DNA of 16,132 bases from Lachnospiraceae bacterium (GCA_017523185.1 JAFWXB010000255.1:1-16132); one strand, 5' to 3'. Shown: positions 6,215 through 15,333, counted from the stretch's first letter. Numbers and translations are program-made. The notes: a model not told the origin generated them from the letters alone.

Positions 6215-7948
6215 CTAGACTCTCCAGTAATCATTAAAATGCGAAAATGCTGTTTCGTTATCAAATGCTTGTAAATTATCATCTATATCAATCAATTGAC
6301 AACTTTCATTACCACCCATCAATGGACCTCTTAATCCTCTTCCAAGCATTTGACTATACAATACTATTGATTTTGTAGGTCTTGTAATAAACACACATTT
6401 TATATTTTTTGAATCAAAACCAGTTGTTAAAACTTCATAATTTATAATAATGTCTACACCACTATTTCTATCTTTAAATTCTTCAATAGCTTTTCTTCTA
6501 TCTATTGCATCCAATGAACCAACAACCAAACTATTCGGAATCCCTTCTAATGTAAGCATCGCTGAAAGCATTTTTGCGTGAGTAACTGAACATGCAAATA
6601 CAATCGTCGGTTTCTTTTCTGAATGCAATATACGTAATTTTTGTAATATTGCTGTATTACGAGATTTATTTAAAGCTAATACTTCTAATTGTTTATCAGT
6701 ATATTCTTTTTCATCATATCCCAATTCATTTAATGCAGTTTCTAAAACTTCCAATTCGCTAACTGAAAATTCTTTTTTATATGTAAGACGCTCTGGAATA
6801 ATTTTGGATAATATCCTTCGCTCTTGAAAATATTTTATAATATTTTGTTCTGTAGCAGAATTCAATGCTTTTAAATTACCCATATTAATCAGATTAATAA
6901 TATTTGCATCAATATAAATTAACTTTCCACCAAACATATTAGTTAGTAAATTGTTATCATACGATACTTCTGTTGTTCTTCCTGGTGTAGCTGATAAGCC
7001 AATAAGAGCACGATTCTCATATCCTTTTGGCATAAGTAATAAATTCTCAATAACTCTCTTGGTTTTATCAGCTGCTGCCTTATGTGCTTCATCAAATACA
7101 ACCAAACGACAATCTTTCTTCAAAAGTTCAAATAATTCTGGATTTGAATCATATAATGACATTAATTTTGATAGTCCACAAAATATAATTCCATTCAATC
7201 TACTATTTGTATCTTGAATAGTATGATTTCCCCATAATTTATATGCATTTATCTCACCATCCCCTAAATGTCCCCAAACATCACAAAAAGTTTTATATGC
7301 TTGTTCTAATAATTCGATTGTATGTGCAATCCATATAATAAGTCCTTTTTTATGTAACGAAAATTCTAGATAGCTTGTAATAATATGCATACTTGTCTTT
7401 GTTTTACCTGTACCTGTTGGCATATGGATAAGCATTCTTTCTTGTAAATTACCTGAATTTAAATTATATAACACTCTCTGTTTTATATAATATTGATAAT
7501 CTAACAATTCATAAAATTGTTCTTCTGGTGCTACTATAACATTATTAACCTTAGTATCATCTACTTCTTTTTCAAATATTTTTTCAGAAAGTCCCCATAG
7601 TTTTGCCAAATATACAGAAATATGATTATTTTTCCATGATTTTCTAGATATAACTTCTATTAATTCTATTGGATCATTTTCCAGCTTTTCATTTCCATAT
7701 AAACAATTATCTCGAATTTGATAAATATCAGATTTTTTCATATTTAATAGAATATTTTTTCTAAATGTTCTATCTTTTAAAATTGATATTCCATATAAGG
7801 AGTCTATCATACTAATCATTCTTTGTTTTGTTAATAGAGTATCTCCACTAGGCATCCATTCTACCAACAATTCAATCATTTGCTCACCTATATAACCTCT
7901 AAGCTCTGACTGTTGAAAACCATATAAATAATCTAAATATTTTGGCAT
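6215..7948 (-). CDS. DEAD/DEAH-box SF2 helicase of the defence operon
   Basis: A 577-aa superfamily 2 helicase. Motif I is MPTGTGKT (176-183), motif II is DEAH (286-289), motif III is SAT (319-321) and motif VI is QMLGRGLR (533-540); TTGFD (508-512) fits motif V. The motor core is preceded by about 150 residues with no recognised fold, possibly a target- or partner-binding domain. It resembles the Res/type-III-restriction helicase group found in many anti-phage systems, where the motor translocates on or unwinds DNA for a nuclease. No nuclease motif is seen in this protein itself; the PLD protein two genes on could supply it. It starts 4 bp after the cysteine desulfurase stop. Helicase identity is sure, the link to the modification genes is from operon context. 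Confidence 0.92.
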   Translation of the reverse strand: MPKYLDYLYGFQQSELRGYIGEQMIELLVEWMPSGDTLLTKQRMISMIDSLYGISILKDRTFRKNILLNMKKSDIYQIRDNCLYGNEKLENDPIELIEVISRKSWKNNHISVYLAKLWGLSEKIFEKEVDDTKVNNVIVAPEEQFYELLDYQYYIKQRVLYNLNSGNLQERMLIHMPTGTGKTKTSMHIITSYLEFSLHKKGLIIWIAHTIELLEQAYKTFCDVWGHLGDGEINAYKLWGNHTIQDTNSRLNGIIFCGLSKLMSLYDSNPELFELLKKDCRLVVFDEAHKAAADKTKRVIENLLLMPKGYENRALIGLSATPGRTTEVSYDNNLLTNMFGGKLIYIDANIINLINMGNLKALNSATEQNIIKYFQERRILSKIIPERLTYKKEFSVSELEVLETALNELGYDEKEYTDKQLEVLALNKSRNTAILQKLRILHSEKKPTIVFACSVTHAKMLSAMLTLEGIPNSLVVGSLDAIDRRKAIEEFKDRNSGVDIIINYEVLTTGFDSKNIKCVFITRPTKSIVLYSQMLGRGLRGPLMGGNESCQLIDIDDNLQAFDNETAFSHFNDYWRV

Positions 7949-7952
7949 AAGT

Positions 7953-9104
7953 TTACTCCAATTCTTCTAATGCTTTTAGCAATTGATTAATATCATTAAT
8001 TGAATTAAACTGACTTAATCCAACTCTTACTGTTCCAAGATATTTCTCATCCTTTAAATGAGAATGTATATATGGTGCACAATGATATCCCGTTCTTACT
8101 GCGATTCCAAAATCCTCATCTAATATCATTCCTATATCATCAGACTTATATCCTTCTACTACAAATGAAACTATTCCAATATGTCGTTCTTTATTCATGG
8201 GTGTTAACAATTTCACATTAGATATCATTTTTAGCTTTTGTGTCAAATAATCTGTTAATACTTTTTCATGTTCATAAATTGCACTAACATCTAAAACATC
8301 TAATGCCGCTTTTAACCCTACAATAGCAATTATATTACTACTTGCACTCTCATATTTTGTTTCATTTCCAATAGGCATATCTAAATTTAATGAATCACTT
8401 CCAGTACCTCCAACAATAAATTCTTTTAAAGGAACTTTTGTTACATTAATAAATCCGCCTATTCCAAATGGTCCATATAAATTTTTATGTCCTGTAAATG
8501 CAATAATATCAATATTTTTATTTTTTTGAACATTACATTCTATTAAACCAAGTGATTGTGCTGCATCTAATACATTAATACTATTATATTTTTTACCTGC
8601 TGCAAAAATATCTTCTATAGGTAAAATATACCCTGTTACATTACTTATATGAGTACAAAATATAGCTGTTGGTATTTCTTTGCTAAAAATATATGCTAAT
8701 TTTTCAATCTCAATTTCTCCACTTTCATCATCTATGGGTAATTCTCTCAAATATATTCTTCTTAATTTTGCTAACTGGTTTAATGTACGAGCAACTGCAT
8801 TGTGCTCATATGGAGAATAATAAATGTAACAATTCTCTGGTATATCTAATCCATTAATAACCTGATTAAGTGCAATGGTTATAGAAGGAGAAAATACTAC
8901 AGGAACACTACTATCCGCACTGACTAATTTTCTAAGTGCATTTTTAGTATCACTAATTATCTTATTTGCATTTCGTGCCATTCTATATGCTCCACGACTT
9001 GCATTTATTGCACCATTTCTGTTAACTTCATCCATAGCTGTATACACCACTTCAGGTTTTGGAAAAGTAGTTGCTGCATTATCTAAATATATTATTTGTT
9101 CCAT
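7953..9104 (-). CDS. DndA-like cysteine desulfurase (class V aminotransferase)
   Basis: A 383-aa PLP enzyme that takes sulfur from L-cysteine as a persulfide, leaving alanine. Visible sites: the LDNAATTFPKP opening, H101 (PYEHNA, stacks on PLP), D180 and Q183 (LDAAQS), the PLP lysine K207 in TGHKNLYGP, and the catalytic C342 in RTGYHCAP. The RxGxHCAP form is closer to SufS-like (group II) enzymes than to IscS. Length is normal and all key residues are present. The ATG overlaps the stop of the ATPase gene by one base (TAATG), so translation is coupled. Lying in one operon with a DndC-like protein and no Fe-S assembly genes, it is most likely the sulfur donor of the modification pathway, as DndA/SspA is in Dnd/Ssp. 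It could also help build the Fe-S clusters of the DndC-like protein. Confidence 0.92.
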   Translation of the reverse strand: MEQIIYLDNAATTFPKPEVVYTAMDEVNRNGAINASRGAYRMARNANKIISDTKNALRKLVSADSSVPVVFSPSITIALNQVINGLDIPENCYIYYSPYEHNAVARTLNQLAKLRRIYLRELPIDDESGEIEIEKLAYIFSKEIPTAIFCTHISNVTGYILPIEDIFAAGKKYNSINVLDAAQSLGLIECNVQKNKNIDIIAFTGHKNLYGPFGIGGFINVTKVPLKEFIVGGTGSDSLNLDMPIGNETKYESASSNIIAIVGLKAALDVLDVSAIYEHEKVLTDYLTQKLKMISNVKLLTPMNKERHIGIVSFVVEGYKSDDIGMILDEDFGIAVRTGYHCAPYIHSHLKDEKYLGTVRVGLSQFNSINDINQLLKALEELE

Positions 9105-12100
9105 TAACTAATCACCTTTTCTATCATTTCAAGTAAGATAGCTACCCTATCATTAACACTTAAATCATCATATTCTTCTAATGTATCCTCAATAATATTT
9201 CTCAATACAGTTCCGGTACTTTCTGTTATTGGTTCATAATATTTTTCTATGTTTTTACCATTTTTCCCAGTAAAAGAAAGTTTTAATTTATCACTCGTCA
9301 CATCCTCTTTAATAGATTCAACTTCTTGCTTAACATATTGTAAAATATCAATATACTCTTGATATGATGCATCATTCCAATTTTCTATATATACATCCGT
9401 AACAGCCTTAATAAGTTTTTTTGTAACTTCTGCGTTATTATATACAGTTAAATTTTCAATAGCAGACATCAAATTTGTTATACGTCCTCCATGTAATCCA
9501 TTTTTTGAAATATCACTTTGATTTTCATGCCACTCTTTAACAACATGATATAATTCTTGTCCCTTTCTAACCCCAAATACTTCACATGTTCCTTTAATTG
9601 CATTCTGCAATCTCCAGTCAAAATAATCATCAAATGCTGTCTTACACTTATCCATCATAATATAAGTTGCTTCTAAATCATCTCTAGCATTAAAAATTTC
9701 AGGTAATTTTACAAACAATTCTTCATAAGAATTAAAATCCACTTTTTGCAAAAGTTTTCTTACTTTAACAAGCTGACCTTTTACATTTTCTGCCTTTTCA
9801 TATTCAGAAAAATTCATTGCATTTCTAGTTATTGGTGGTAATGCTCTAAACCATCTTTGCATACAAATTAAAATATTTTTTATTCGATTAACAGATAAGT
9901 TTCTATTATCTTTTACTTCAAAAAGCAAATTCAAACTTTCAATATACTTTTCTTTCTGTAAATCAATCTTTGACATAAAAAGAGCATAATCTTCTGGATA
10001 CTCGCACATATTAATAATTATTTCAGCAGATATTTGAACTTCCATGTCAGAAAAATAAACCACAATATCTTCATTTCTTTTAGAAAGCAAATAAGCTAAA
10101 TAAATTGGGACAACTCCCTTTCTCATACCATATGGTTCTAAAATAAGAATATCTAACAATTCCTTTAAACTTTTTTTCTTATCTGAACAAGATTCTAAAA
10201 ATGTTCCCATAAGATTTAATATCTCATTAATTTCTGCTGTTGGTTTTCCATCTTTTATTCCAGTCCTACAAAAAAGCGAACGATAAATAGTTGCCTCTTG
10301 ATTTGTTCCATCATAAAACTTTTCATTATCCTCTTGTTCTAAAATTGCTTGGATAATATTAATTCTCGCCTTTTTTGTCTGACCTGTTGATATTATATGA
10401 CGGTTAATTATTTCATTATTAATTAATGGTGTTTTCTTATAAATAGCTTTACAGCAACCATTTACAATTGTTTCAACATCGGTTCCTTTCTTAACAGATA
10501 AAGCACCATCCTCTAAAAAAAACAACTTGCATTCTTCATCATTATACATTTTAAAGAGATATTCTTCTAATTCCTTTGATAAGTCTTCTTCAAGAATAGG
10601 TAATTCTCTCCTCATAATTTCATTATCTACTGTAAACGATTGATTATTTTTTAATTCTTGAAGAATCTCATAATCTAATGCTTTTTTTTGCATATTAAAC
10701 GTAATATTTGGACAAATAACAATTAACTTTTGGCAATTTAAGTATTTAATATGATTCTTAATAACGTCTAAGTTAATTTTTTCTACACTATATAATGAAA
10801 TAACTTTTCCATCTGCAAAGTTATTTGATGAAAATAATACGTTGGCATTCATTATGCTAATAAAATCTTCTACTAACATATATTCATGTCTATAATACCT
10901 AGTCATTGCATGATTTGCATTATATTTTCGTGGAATAACATAATATTTCTTAGTTATATCCTCAAATACTTTGCCATAATTAATTTTATCGCCTTTAAGA
11001 GTTCTAAGTTTTTTAATTTCTGTTTTCAATGCAGAACCAGCTCTAGTCTTAAAAACTAAATTATTCGTAGACCCTTTCTTGTATACAACTTGATTTGTTA
11101 CTAATTCTTCCACAATTTCTGTAGTATTGGAAATTCCTGTTGCTAATCCAAGAACCTTTTCTTCTGCTGGCATTTCTTCTTCTTTATTCACAATCAGAAA
11201 AATAGCAAGTGCTTTAACTATTTTCTTTTGTTCTTCTGAAATACATTTTGATAATGCATATTCCGCATTTAACCACTCATTATGAACATGCTCATTGATT
11301 ACCTCTTTTTTGAATAAACTTGCAAAATAATCATATATCAAATCAGCTCCAATATTCCATAACATATTATTTTCATGATATAAAATATATCTTGCCATAC
11401 TATTTGGTTCATCATTTGATATAAAAGTAAATAATGTTCGTTCATTTTGAGCAACTTTTTCACTAATATTAAGTAATAAATAAGCAGTTACTGGATTTAA
11501 TGGATAACATCCTTCAAAAATAATTCTTCTAAAATCTCTCTTATCAAATTTACTTTTAAATGCAGGCACTTGATAAAAAGCATCCATTTTTGTATCACTT
11601 AAATAATAAGAATAATTTGGAATACTTTTTAATTTATTTTCATCTTTAATTATTGCATTCTTAATTAATTCATAATTATTTTTTGATGAAGTAATAAAAA
11701 ACTTTTCAATAATTCTTCCTTCAATACCAGTAAATGCATTTATTGTTTCTACAGATAAATATTTTCCATATTCTTTTATACTTTTATGTGCAACCATTGT
11801 AATAAATACTTGGGCATTCTTAGAATCATTTGCAAGCTCACACATATCTTGAAGTAATTTCATATTTATACCTGAAGCATTACCATTTTGACTTTCAATA
11901 TATTTACTGAATTCATCAAAAACAATATATATTCCACTATATCCTAAATCTTCTACTAATTTTTCACTAATATTTTTATAAAGTGAAAGAGCATCTGAAG
12001 CTACCATTGGATTAAATTCTCCTCCTGAGGTCAATTTCGGATATATTGATGTAAAAATAATTAATTCTTTTTTAGAAAATGCAGCTAATCCAGCTTTTAA

Positions 12101-12691
12101 TTCTCCTATAGATAAACCATATTCATTTACTGCATGTATAAATAATTCATATGTGTCTGGATAATCTTTTTTCCAACTTTCTATCTTCTCAATTGCAAGT
12201 GAATAATACGTATCAGGAATTAAATCTGAAATCCCCTCTCTTTTTAAAGCATCATTCAAACCATATAAAAAAGCTTGATTTAAATCTTCTTGTGTATTAG
12301 TAATCAACACAGGTAAAAATCTTCCTTTTTTATTCCAGATAATATTAATATTTTCTGCTACTTCTCGTCCTATATCATCTACTGTTTTTATCTTATCTAT
12401 AAGTTTATTTATAACTTCTACATTCGCTTCATTTCTTTCCATTGACACTATTGCTAAGAATACAAGTAACAAATGTGATTTTCCTTTACCATATGGACCA
12501 ATAATTAAAGAGGCCTGCTCTTTATTATTTTTTACTGCCATAAGATATTCATTCAAAAAGAGTATTGATGACTTTGTTGGAATATATCTAAGTACTTTAC
12601 TGCGATTATTCAGATTTAAATATAAATTAATTGAACTTTTAAAACTCTCATCAAATTCAATTATTTCATTTAAGCTATTTATTTCACTCAT
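9104..12691 (-). CDS. Large BrxC/PglY-like P-loop ATPase
   Basis: A 1195-aa ATPase. Walker A is GPYGKGKSH (65-73) and Walker B is YIVFDEFSKYIES (255-267, D259-E260). This layout, with the P-loop within the first 75 residues, a Walker B near 260 and a very long helical C-terminus, is typical of BrxC/PglY proteins of BREX and of related ATPases such as DndH/DptH-type factors. Segment VFITMVAHKSIKEYG (295-309) fits the sensor region that follows Walker B. The C-terminal 800 residues have no motif I recognise. It starts 9 bp after the DUF4007 stop with AGGAG at 12698-12702. In BREX, BrxC is needed for both modification and defence; here it might remodel or scan DNA for the DndC-like protein and DUF4007. 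No PglZ partner is present, so a BREX label would be wrong. Confidence 0.85.
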   Translation of the reverse strand: MSEINSLNEIIEFDESFKSSINLYLNLNNRSKVLRYIPTKSSILFLNEYLMAVKNNKEQASLIIGPYGKGKSHLLLVFLAIVSMERNEANVEVINKLIDKIKTVDDIGREVAENINIIWNKKGRFLPVLITNTQEDLNQAFLYGLNDALKREGISDLIPDTYYSLAIEKIESWKKDYPDTYELFIHAVNEYGLSIGELKAGLAAFSKKELIIFTSIYPKLTSGGEFNPMVASDALSLYKNISEKLVEDLGYSGIYIVFDEFSKYIESQNGNASGINMKLLQDMCELANDSKNAQVFITMVAHKSIKEYGKYLSVETINAFTGIEGRIIEKFFITSSKNNYELIKNAIIKDENKLKSIPNYSYYLSDTKMDAFYQVPAFKSKFDKRDFRRIIFEGCYPLNPVTAYLLLNISEKVAQNERTLFTFISNDEPNSMARYILYHENNMLWNIGADLIYDYFASLFKKEVINEHVHNEWLNAEYALSKCISEEQKKIVKALAIFLIVNKEEEMPAEEKVLGLATGISNTTEIVEELVTNQVVYKKGSTNNLVFKTRAGSALKTEIKKLRTLKGDKINYGKVFEDITKKYYVIPRKYNANHAMTRYYRHEYMLVEDFISIMNANVLFSSNNFADGKVISLYSVEKINLDVIKNHIKYLNCQKLIVICPNITFNMQKKALDYEILQELKNNQSFTVDNEIMRRELPILEEDLSKELEEYLFKMYNDEECKLFFLEDGALSVKKGTDVETIVNGCCKAIYKKTPLINNEIINRHIISTGQTKKARINIIQAILEQEDNEKFYDGTNQEATIYRSLFCRTGIKDGKPTAEINEILNLMGTFLESCSDKKKSLKELLDILILEPYGMRKGVVPIYLAYLLSKRNEDIVVYFSDMEVQISAEIIINMCEYPEDYALFMSKIDLQKEKYIESLNLLFEVKDNRNLSVNRIKNILICMQRWFRALPPITRNAMNFSEYEKAENVKGQLVKVRKLLQKVDFNSYEELFVKLPEIFNARDDLEATYIMMDKCKTAFDDYFDWRLQNAIKGTCEVFGVRKGQELYHVVKEWHENQSDISKNGLHGGRITNLMSAIENLTVYNNAEVTKKLIKAVTDVYIENWNDASYQEYIDILQYVKQEVESIKEDVTSDKLKLSFTGKNGKNIEKYYEPITESTGTVLRNIIEDTLEEYDDLSVNDRVAILLEMIEKVIS

Positions 12692-12700
12692 GGAAATCTC

Positions 12701-13570
12701 CTATCTATGCGTTTTGTAATATTCTTTCATAACCATTTCTGGAGTTATATCCGCAACTTTATATATAATATCTAGACCAGCAGTTCTATCTACTCTTATA
12801 TAACCCATGGCATCAAGTTTGTCCAAATACCCGTTAATTGCTACACTTCCTATCTGATAAATCGCATTTATACTTCCAATTCCCTCAGAAATCTCATCTA
12901 TAGAAATATAATCTCTATCACACAAATATCTTGAAAGCTCATATAACACATTCCATTCTGTCACTTTTCTTCTATCAGGTTGAATTTTACTATAACAATC
13001 ATCTATATTTTTTATTAAATCGAGCTGTGCAAATGGAGAAATATTTTTATCTTCTGGGTCAGCAATTTTTTTCACTTTTCCATACATGCTTAAAATTACA
13101 TCTACATCATTTCTCAATGACTTTTCTGAAAATGCCATATTATTAGTATATTTTTTTAACTCACGAATTAAAATTTGAACAATTTGTTCTTTTTCCATAT
13201 CTTCTACATCACACTTGTTAAAAAACAAGTACCATGAAGTTGCTTCCCCCATATTGTGTACAATATTAGAATGTAATACCCATAAAGTAAATATATCTTC
13301 AAAATATACATCATATTCTTTTATAATTTTACCACAATATGACAATGTTGCTCCAACAGTTACTTTTTCCTCCATTAAGCCAAAAGCTTTGAGCCAATAT
13401 CTTAATGATTTAACCATATTATTGCCTATACCAAATACATCTGGAGCATCCTTCCCTAAAAATACAGCAGGATTTTCTTCAATTTGAATAAGCCCTTTAT
13501 TAAGCCAACCTTCTCTTAGTACAAATTTCTCATGTCCTTGAAGCCTAATTTTTATTTTCTTATCTGTCAT
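12701..13570 (-). CDS. DUF4007 family protein
   Basis: A 289-aa protein with the DUF4007 signature at its start (GHEKFVLREGWLNKGL, residues about 13-28), followed by an all-helical body with winged-helix character toward the C-terminus (about 215-280: YISIDEISEGIGSINAIYQIGSVAINGYLDKLDAMGYIRVD in overlapping parts). The family function is not known to me; members are found beside PAPS-reductase-like and large ATPase genes, and the C-terminal wHTH suggests DNA binding. In this operon it lies between the DndC-like and BrxC-like genes with one intergenic base before it, so tight co-expression is likely. It could provide the DNA-recognition part that DndE/DndD or SspB supply in known systems; that is my inference. 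Full length, with no defect seen. Confidence 0.82.
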   Translation of the reverse strand: MTDKKIKIRLQGHEKFVLREGWLNKGLIQIEENPAVFLGKDAPDVFGIGNNMVKSLRYWLKAFGLMEEKVTVGATLSYCGKIIKEYDVYFEDIFTLWVLHSNIVHNMGEATSWYLFFNKCDVEDMEKEQIVQILIRELKKYTNNMAFSEKSLRNDVDVILSMYGKVKKIADPEDKNISPFAQLDLIKNIDDCYSKIQPDRRKVTEWNVLYELSRYLCDRDYISIDEISEGIGSINAIYQIGSVAINGYLDKLDAMGYIRVDRTAGLDIIYKVADITPEMVMKEYYKTHR

Positions 13571-13571
13571 A

Positions 13572-15263
13572 TTAATTCCTCTTTATACTTAATACTTTTC
13601 TCATATAACAACCTGCATTAAAATGACCTATACACTCTGTACACCTTACACATTTATTATCATCAATAATATATGTTACTTTTCCAGTTCCATCATCCTT
13701 AACACTAATTGCATCGTGTTTACATACACTTTCACATGCTTTACATCCTAAACACATTTGATATTTAGTAAGTTGACATTGCACTTTCTTTTCTGCAACA
13801 CTCAATGTTTTTGCACCTGCTATGTGTATATTTTTTATTGTTACCTTTAACTTAGTATTCCCAATACGTCCTTGTAAAATCAATACAACTTTACCACTTG
13901 GACTAATAACATAAACTTCTCCTAATCGTTTATTTCCAAGTTCTTTATTAATTATTCCAAATGGTTTAAATAACTCATATAACTCATCTGTTATTGGTCG
14001 CTGAAGTTCATAATTAAAAGCATTTTCAGCCGTTGCACATGGCTCAAAGGAAACTATTGAAGTTTGAGCTGCTTCAAGTCCATTCCCACCTTGACGTGCT
14101 TTCCATTTACCTTCATTAATATAATCTTCTGAATCTGGTTTTCCAATCTTTTTTGCAAATTTAACTAGTAGCTCATGCCAATGTACATATTGTTCATACA
14201 TATGAACTTTTGATAAAAATTCAGACCATGCTCCATTATTAGGACAACACCAACATCCCACTCTTGTATAACCTAATCTATATGCGTGATTAAAATCTAT
14301 GCCTGTTGTAAGAATATATAACCAAACATCATAATCTATCCATTCAATAATTGGAGAAACTACAGTTTGTTTTGCAATTTTAGGACTTTCACTTTCTCTC
14401 TCATATTTACTTCTACTTGCTGATTCACTATGACGAATTCCTTGAAAACTTAAAATATTTGTTTTATCTTTAAATGCAGATGTTATAGTTTTTTGAATTG
14501 CACCTGTCTTAAAAACTGTACAACACCATCTCATTACACGACTAGGAGGACCTACTATATCACATAATTCTTCAAAATTTTTTTCTCTATTTTTTGCTGT
14601 AATAATCCTAACGCCTTTCGATTCTTCATTTTTATTAAATCTTTTTTTGTATTCCATAGTCATCGGAAATTCTAACGTAGTATCTCCAAAAATATGTAAA
14701 ATTTTATTTGTACCCAATGCAGTATTCACAATATGAGAAACTACGGTTGAATCTTTGCCACCACTAAATGAAACCATCATATCCTCAACTAAATATTTAT
14801 CTTTATATGCTAACACAAATCGCATAGCTTCTTCTGTAATACAATTATATCTATCCCTATTAGCTTCTATAAATACTTTAATATTTTCGTCAAAAAATGC
14901 AGTATCAATATTAATTTTTAATTCTTCATATTTTTCCTTAAGTAATTTTATTTTTTCAATTGACCATCTATTTATTTCTTTAACTGATATTTTATTTTTT
15001 TTGCCATTTATAATATATGCTCCACCACCAAACCAAACTGAAGCTTTGTCATAGCAATTTGGATTCTGTTTTTCTTGAATAAGTGCTAAGAGCAAACGTT
15101 CTTCTGGAAATACTGGTCTTACATCCGTTGCAATATACTTTGCAACCTCTCCACATTTAGGACAAGTTGGCTCAAAAATAGGAACATTACATTCCTCACA
15201 CCAATATATTGTTGTATATAACAGTTTTAGTTTGACACGATGTTTTAACACATTTATCTGCAT
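13572..15263 (-). CDS. DndC-like PAPS-reductase-family protein with ferredoxin tail
   Basis: A 563-residue frame (from ATG 15263) of the ATP-pyrophosphatase/PAPS reductase group to which DndC/SspD belong. The order is: zinc-ribbon WCEEC...CPKC (residues 21-37); PP-loop SFSGGKDST (165-173); the cysteine-rich core RWCCTVFK (245-252) and GCWCCP (336-341), which may bind an Fe-S cluster as in DndC; and a C-terminal ferredoxin part with CLGCKACESVC (504-514) and a second, looser set C538, C541, C544, C552. DndC-type enzymes adenylate and sulfurate the DNA backbone; the ferredoxin tail suggests a built-in electron path. ATG 15263 has no ribosome binding site. The real start is probably ATG 15303 in another frame (see 15196-15303), so the N-terminus looks frameshifted. 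First enzyme gene of the operon. The family is sure; DNA phosphorothioation is inferred. Confidence 0.88.
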   Translation of the reverse strand: MQINVLKHRVKLKLLYTTIYWCEECNVPIFEPTCPKCGEVAKYIATDVRPVFPEERLLLALIQEKQNPNCYDKASVWFGGGAYIINGKKNKISVKEINRWSIEKIKLLKEKYEELKINIDTAFFDENIKVFIEANRDRYNCITEEAMRFVLAYKDKYLVEDMMVSFSGGKDSTVVSHIVNTALGTNKILHIFGDTTLEFPMTMEYKKRFNKNEESKGVRIITAKNREKNFEELCDIVGPPSRVMRWCCTVFKTGAIQKTITSAFKDKTNILSFQGIRHSESASRSKYERESESPKIAKQTVVSPIIEWIDYDVWLYILTTGIDFNHAYRLGYTRVGCWCCPNNGAWSEFLSKVHMYEQYVHWHELLVKFAKKIGKPDSEDYINEGKWKARQGGNGLEAAQTSIVSFEPCATAENAFNYELQRPITDELYELFKPFGIINKELGNKRLGEVYVISPSGKVVLILQGRIGNTKLKVTIKNIHIAGAKTLSVAEKKVQCQLTKYQMCLGCKACESVCKHDAISVKDDGTGKVTYIIDDNKCVRCTECIGHFNAGCYMRKVLSIKRN

Positions 15264-15303
15264 TCATAGGTATCTTGCATTTTGGACAAATTCTTTCAAC
15301 CAT
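15196..15303 (-). pseudogene. Frameshifted 5' end of the DndC-like gene (zinc-ribbon half)
   Basis: A 35-residue frame starts at ATG 15303 and reads MVERICPKCKIPMNADKC, then a further Cys in TSC, ending at TGA 15196-15198. It has the four-cysteine zinc-ribbon half (C6, C9, C18, C23) that would fit directly before the WCEEC...CPKC half of the main frame, and it has the proper ribosome binding site. Moving from this frame to that of 13572-15263 needs a +1 shift (one base too many) somewhere in about 15200-15245. It could be a true mutation, an assembly error, or a separately made small protein. I favour a disrupted single gene. Confidence 0.65.
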
Positions 15304-15309
15304 GAATAT

Positions 15310-15314
15310 TCCTC
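15310..15314 (-). promoter_or_regulatory. Ribosome binding site that decides the DndC-like gene start
   Basis: GAGGA lies 6 nt before ATG 15303 on the minus strand. No such site precedes ATG 15263. This is the main reason to place the true start in the other frame. Confidence 0.7.
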
Positions 15315-15333
15315 ACTTCTAAATAATTTTTCT

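Noticed and set aside
9104..13570. BREX system
   Set aside because: A BrxC-like ATPase alone is not enough: no PglZ, PglX, BrxL or BrxA/B is in the window.
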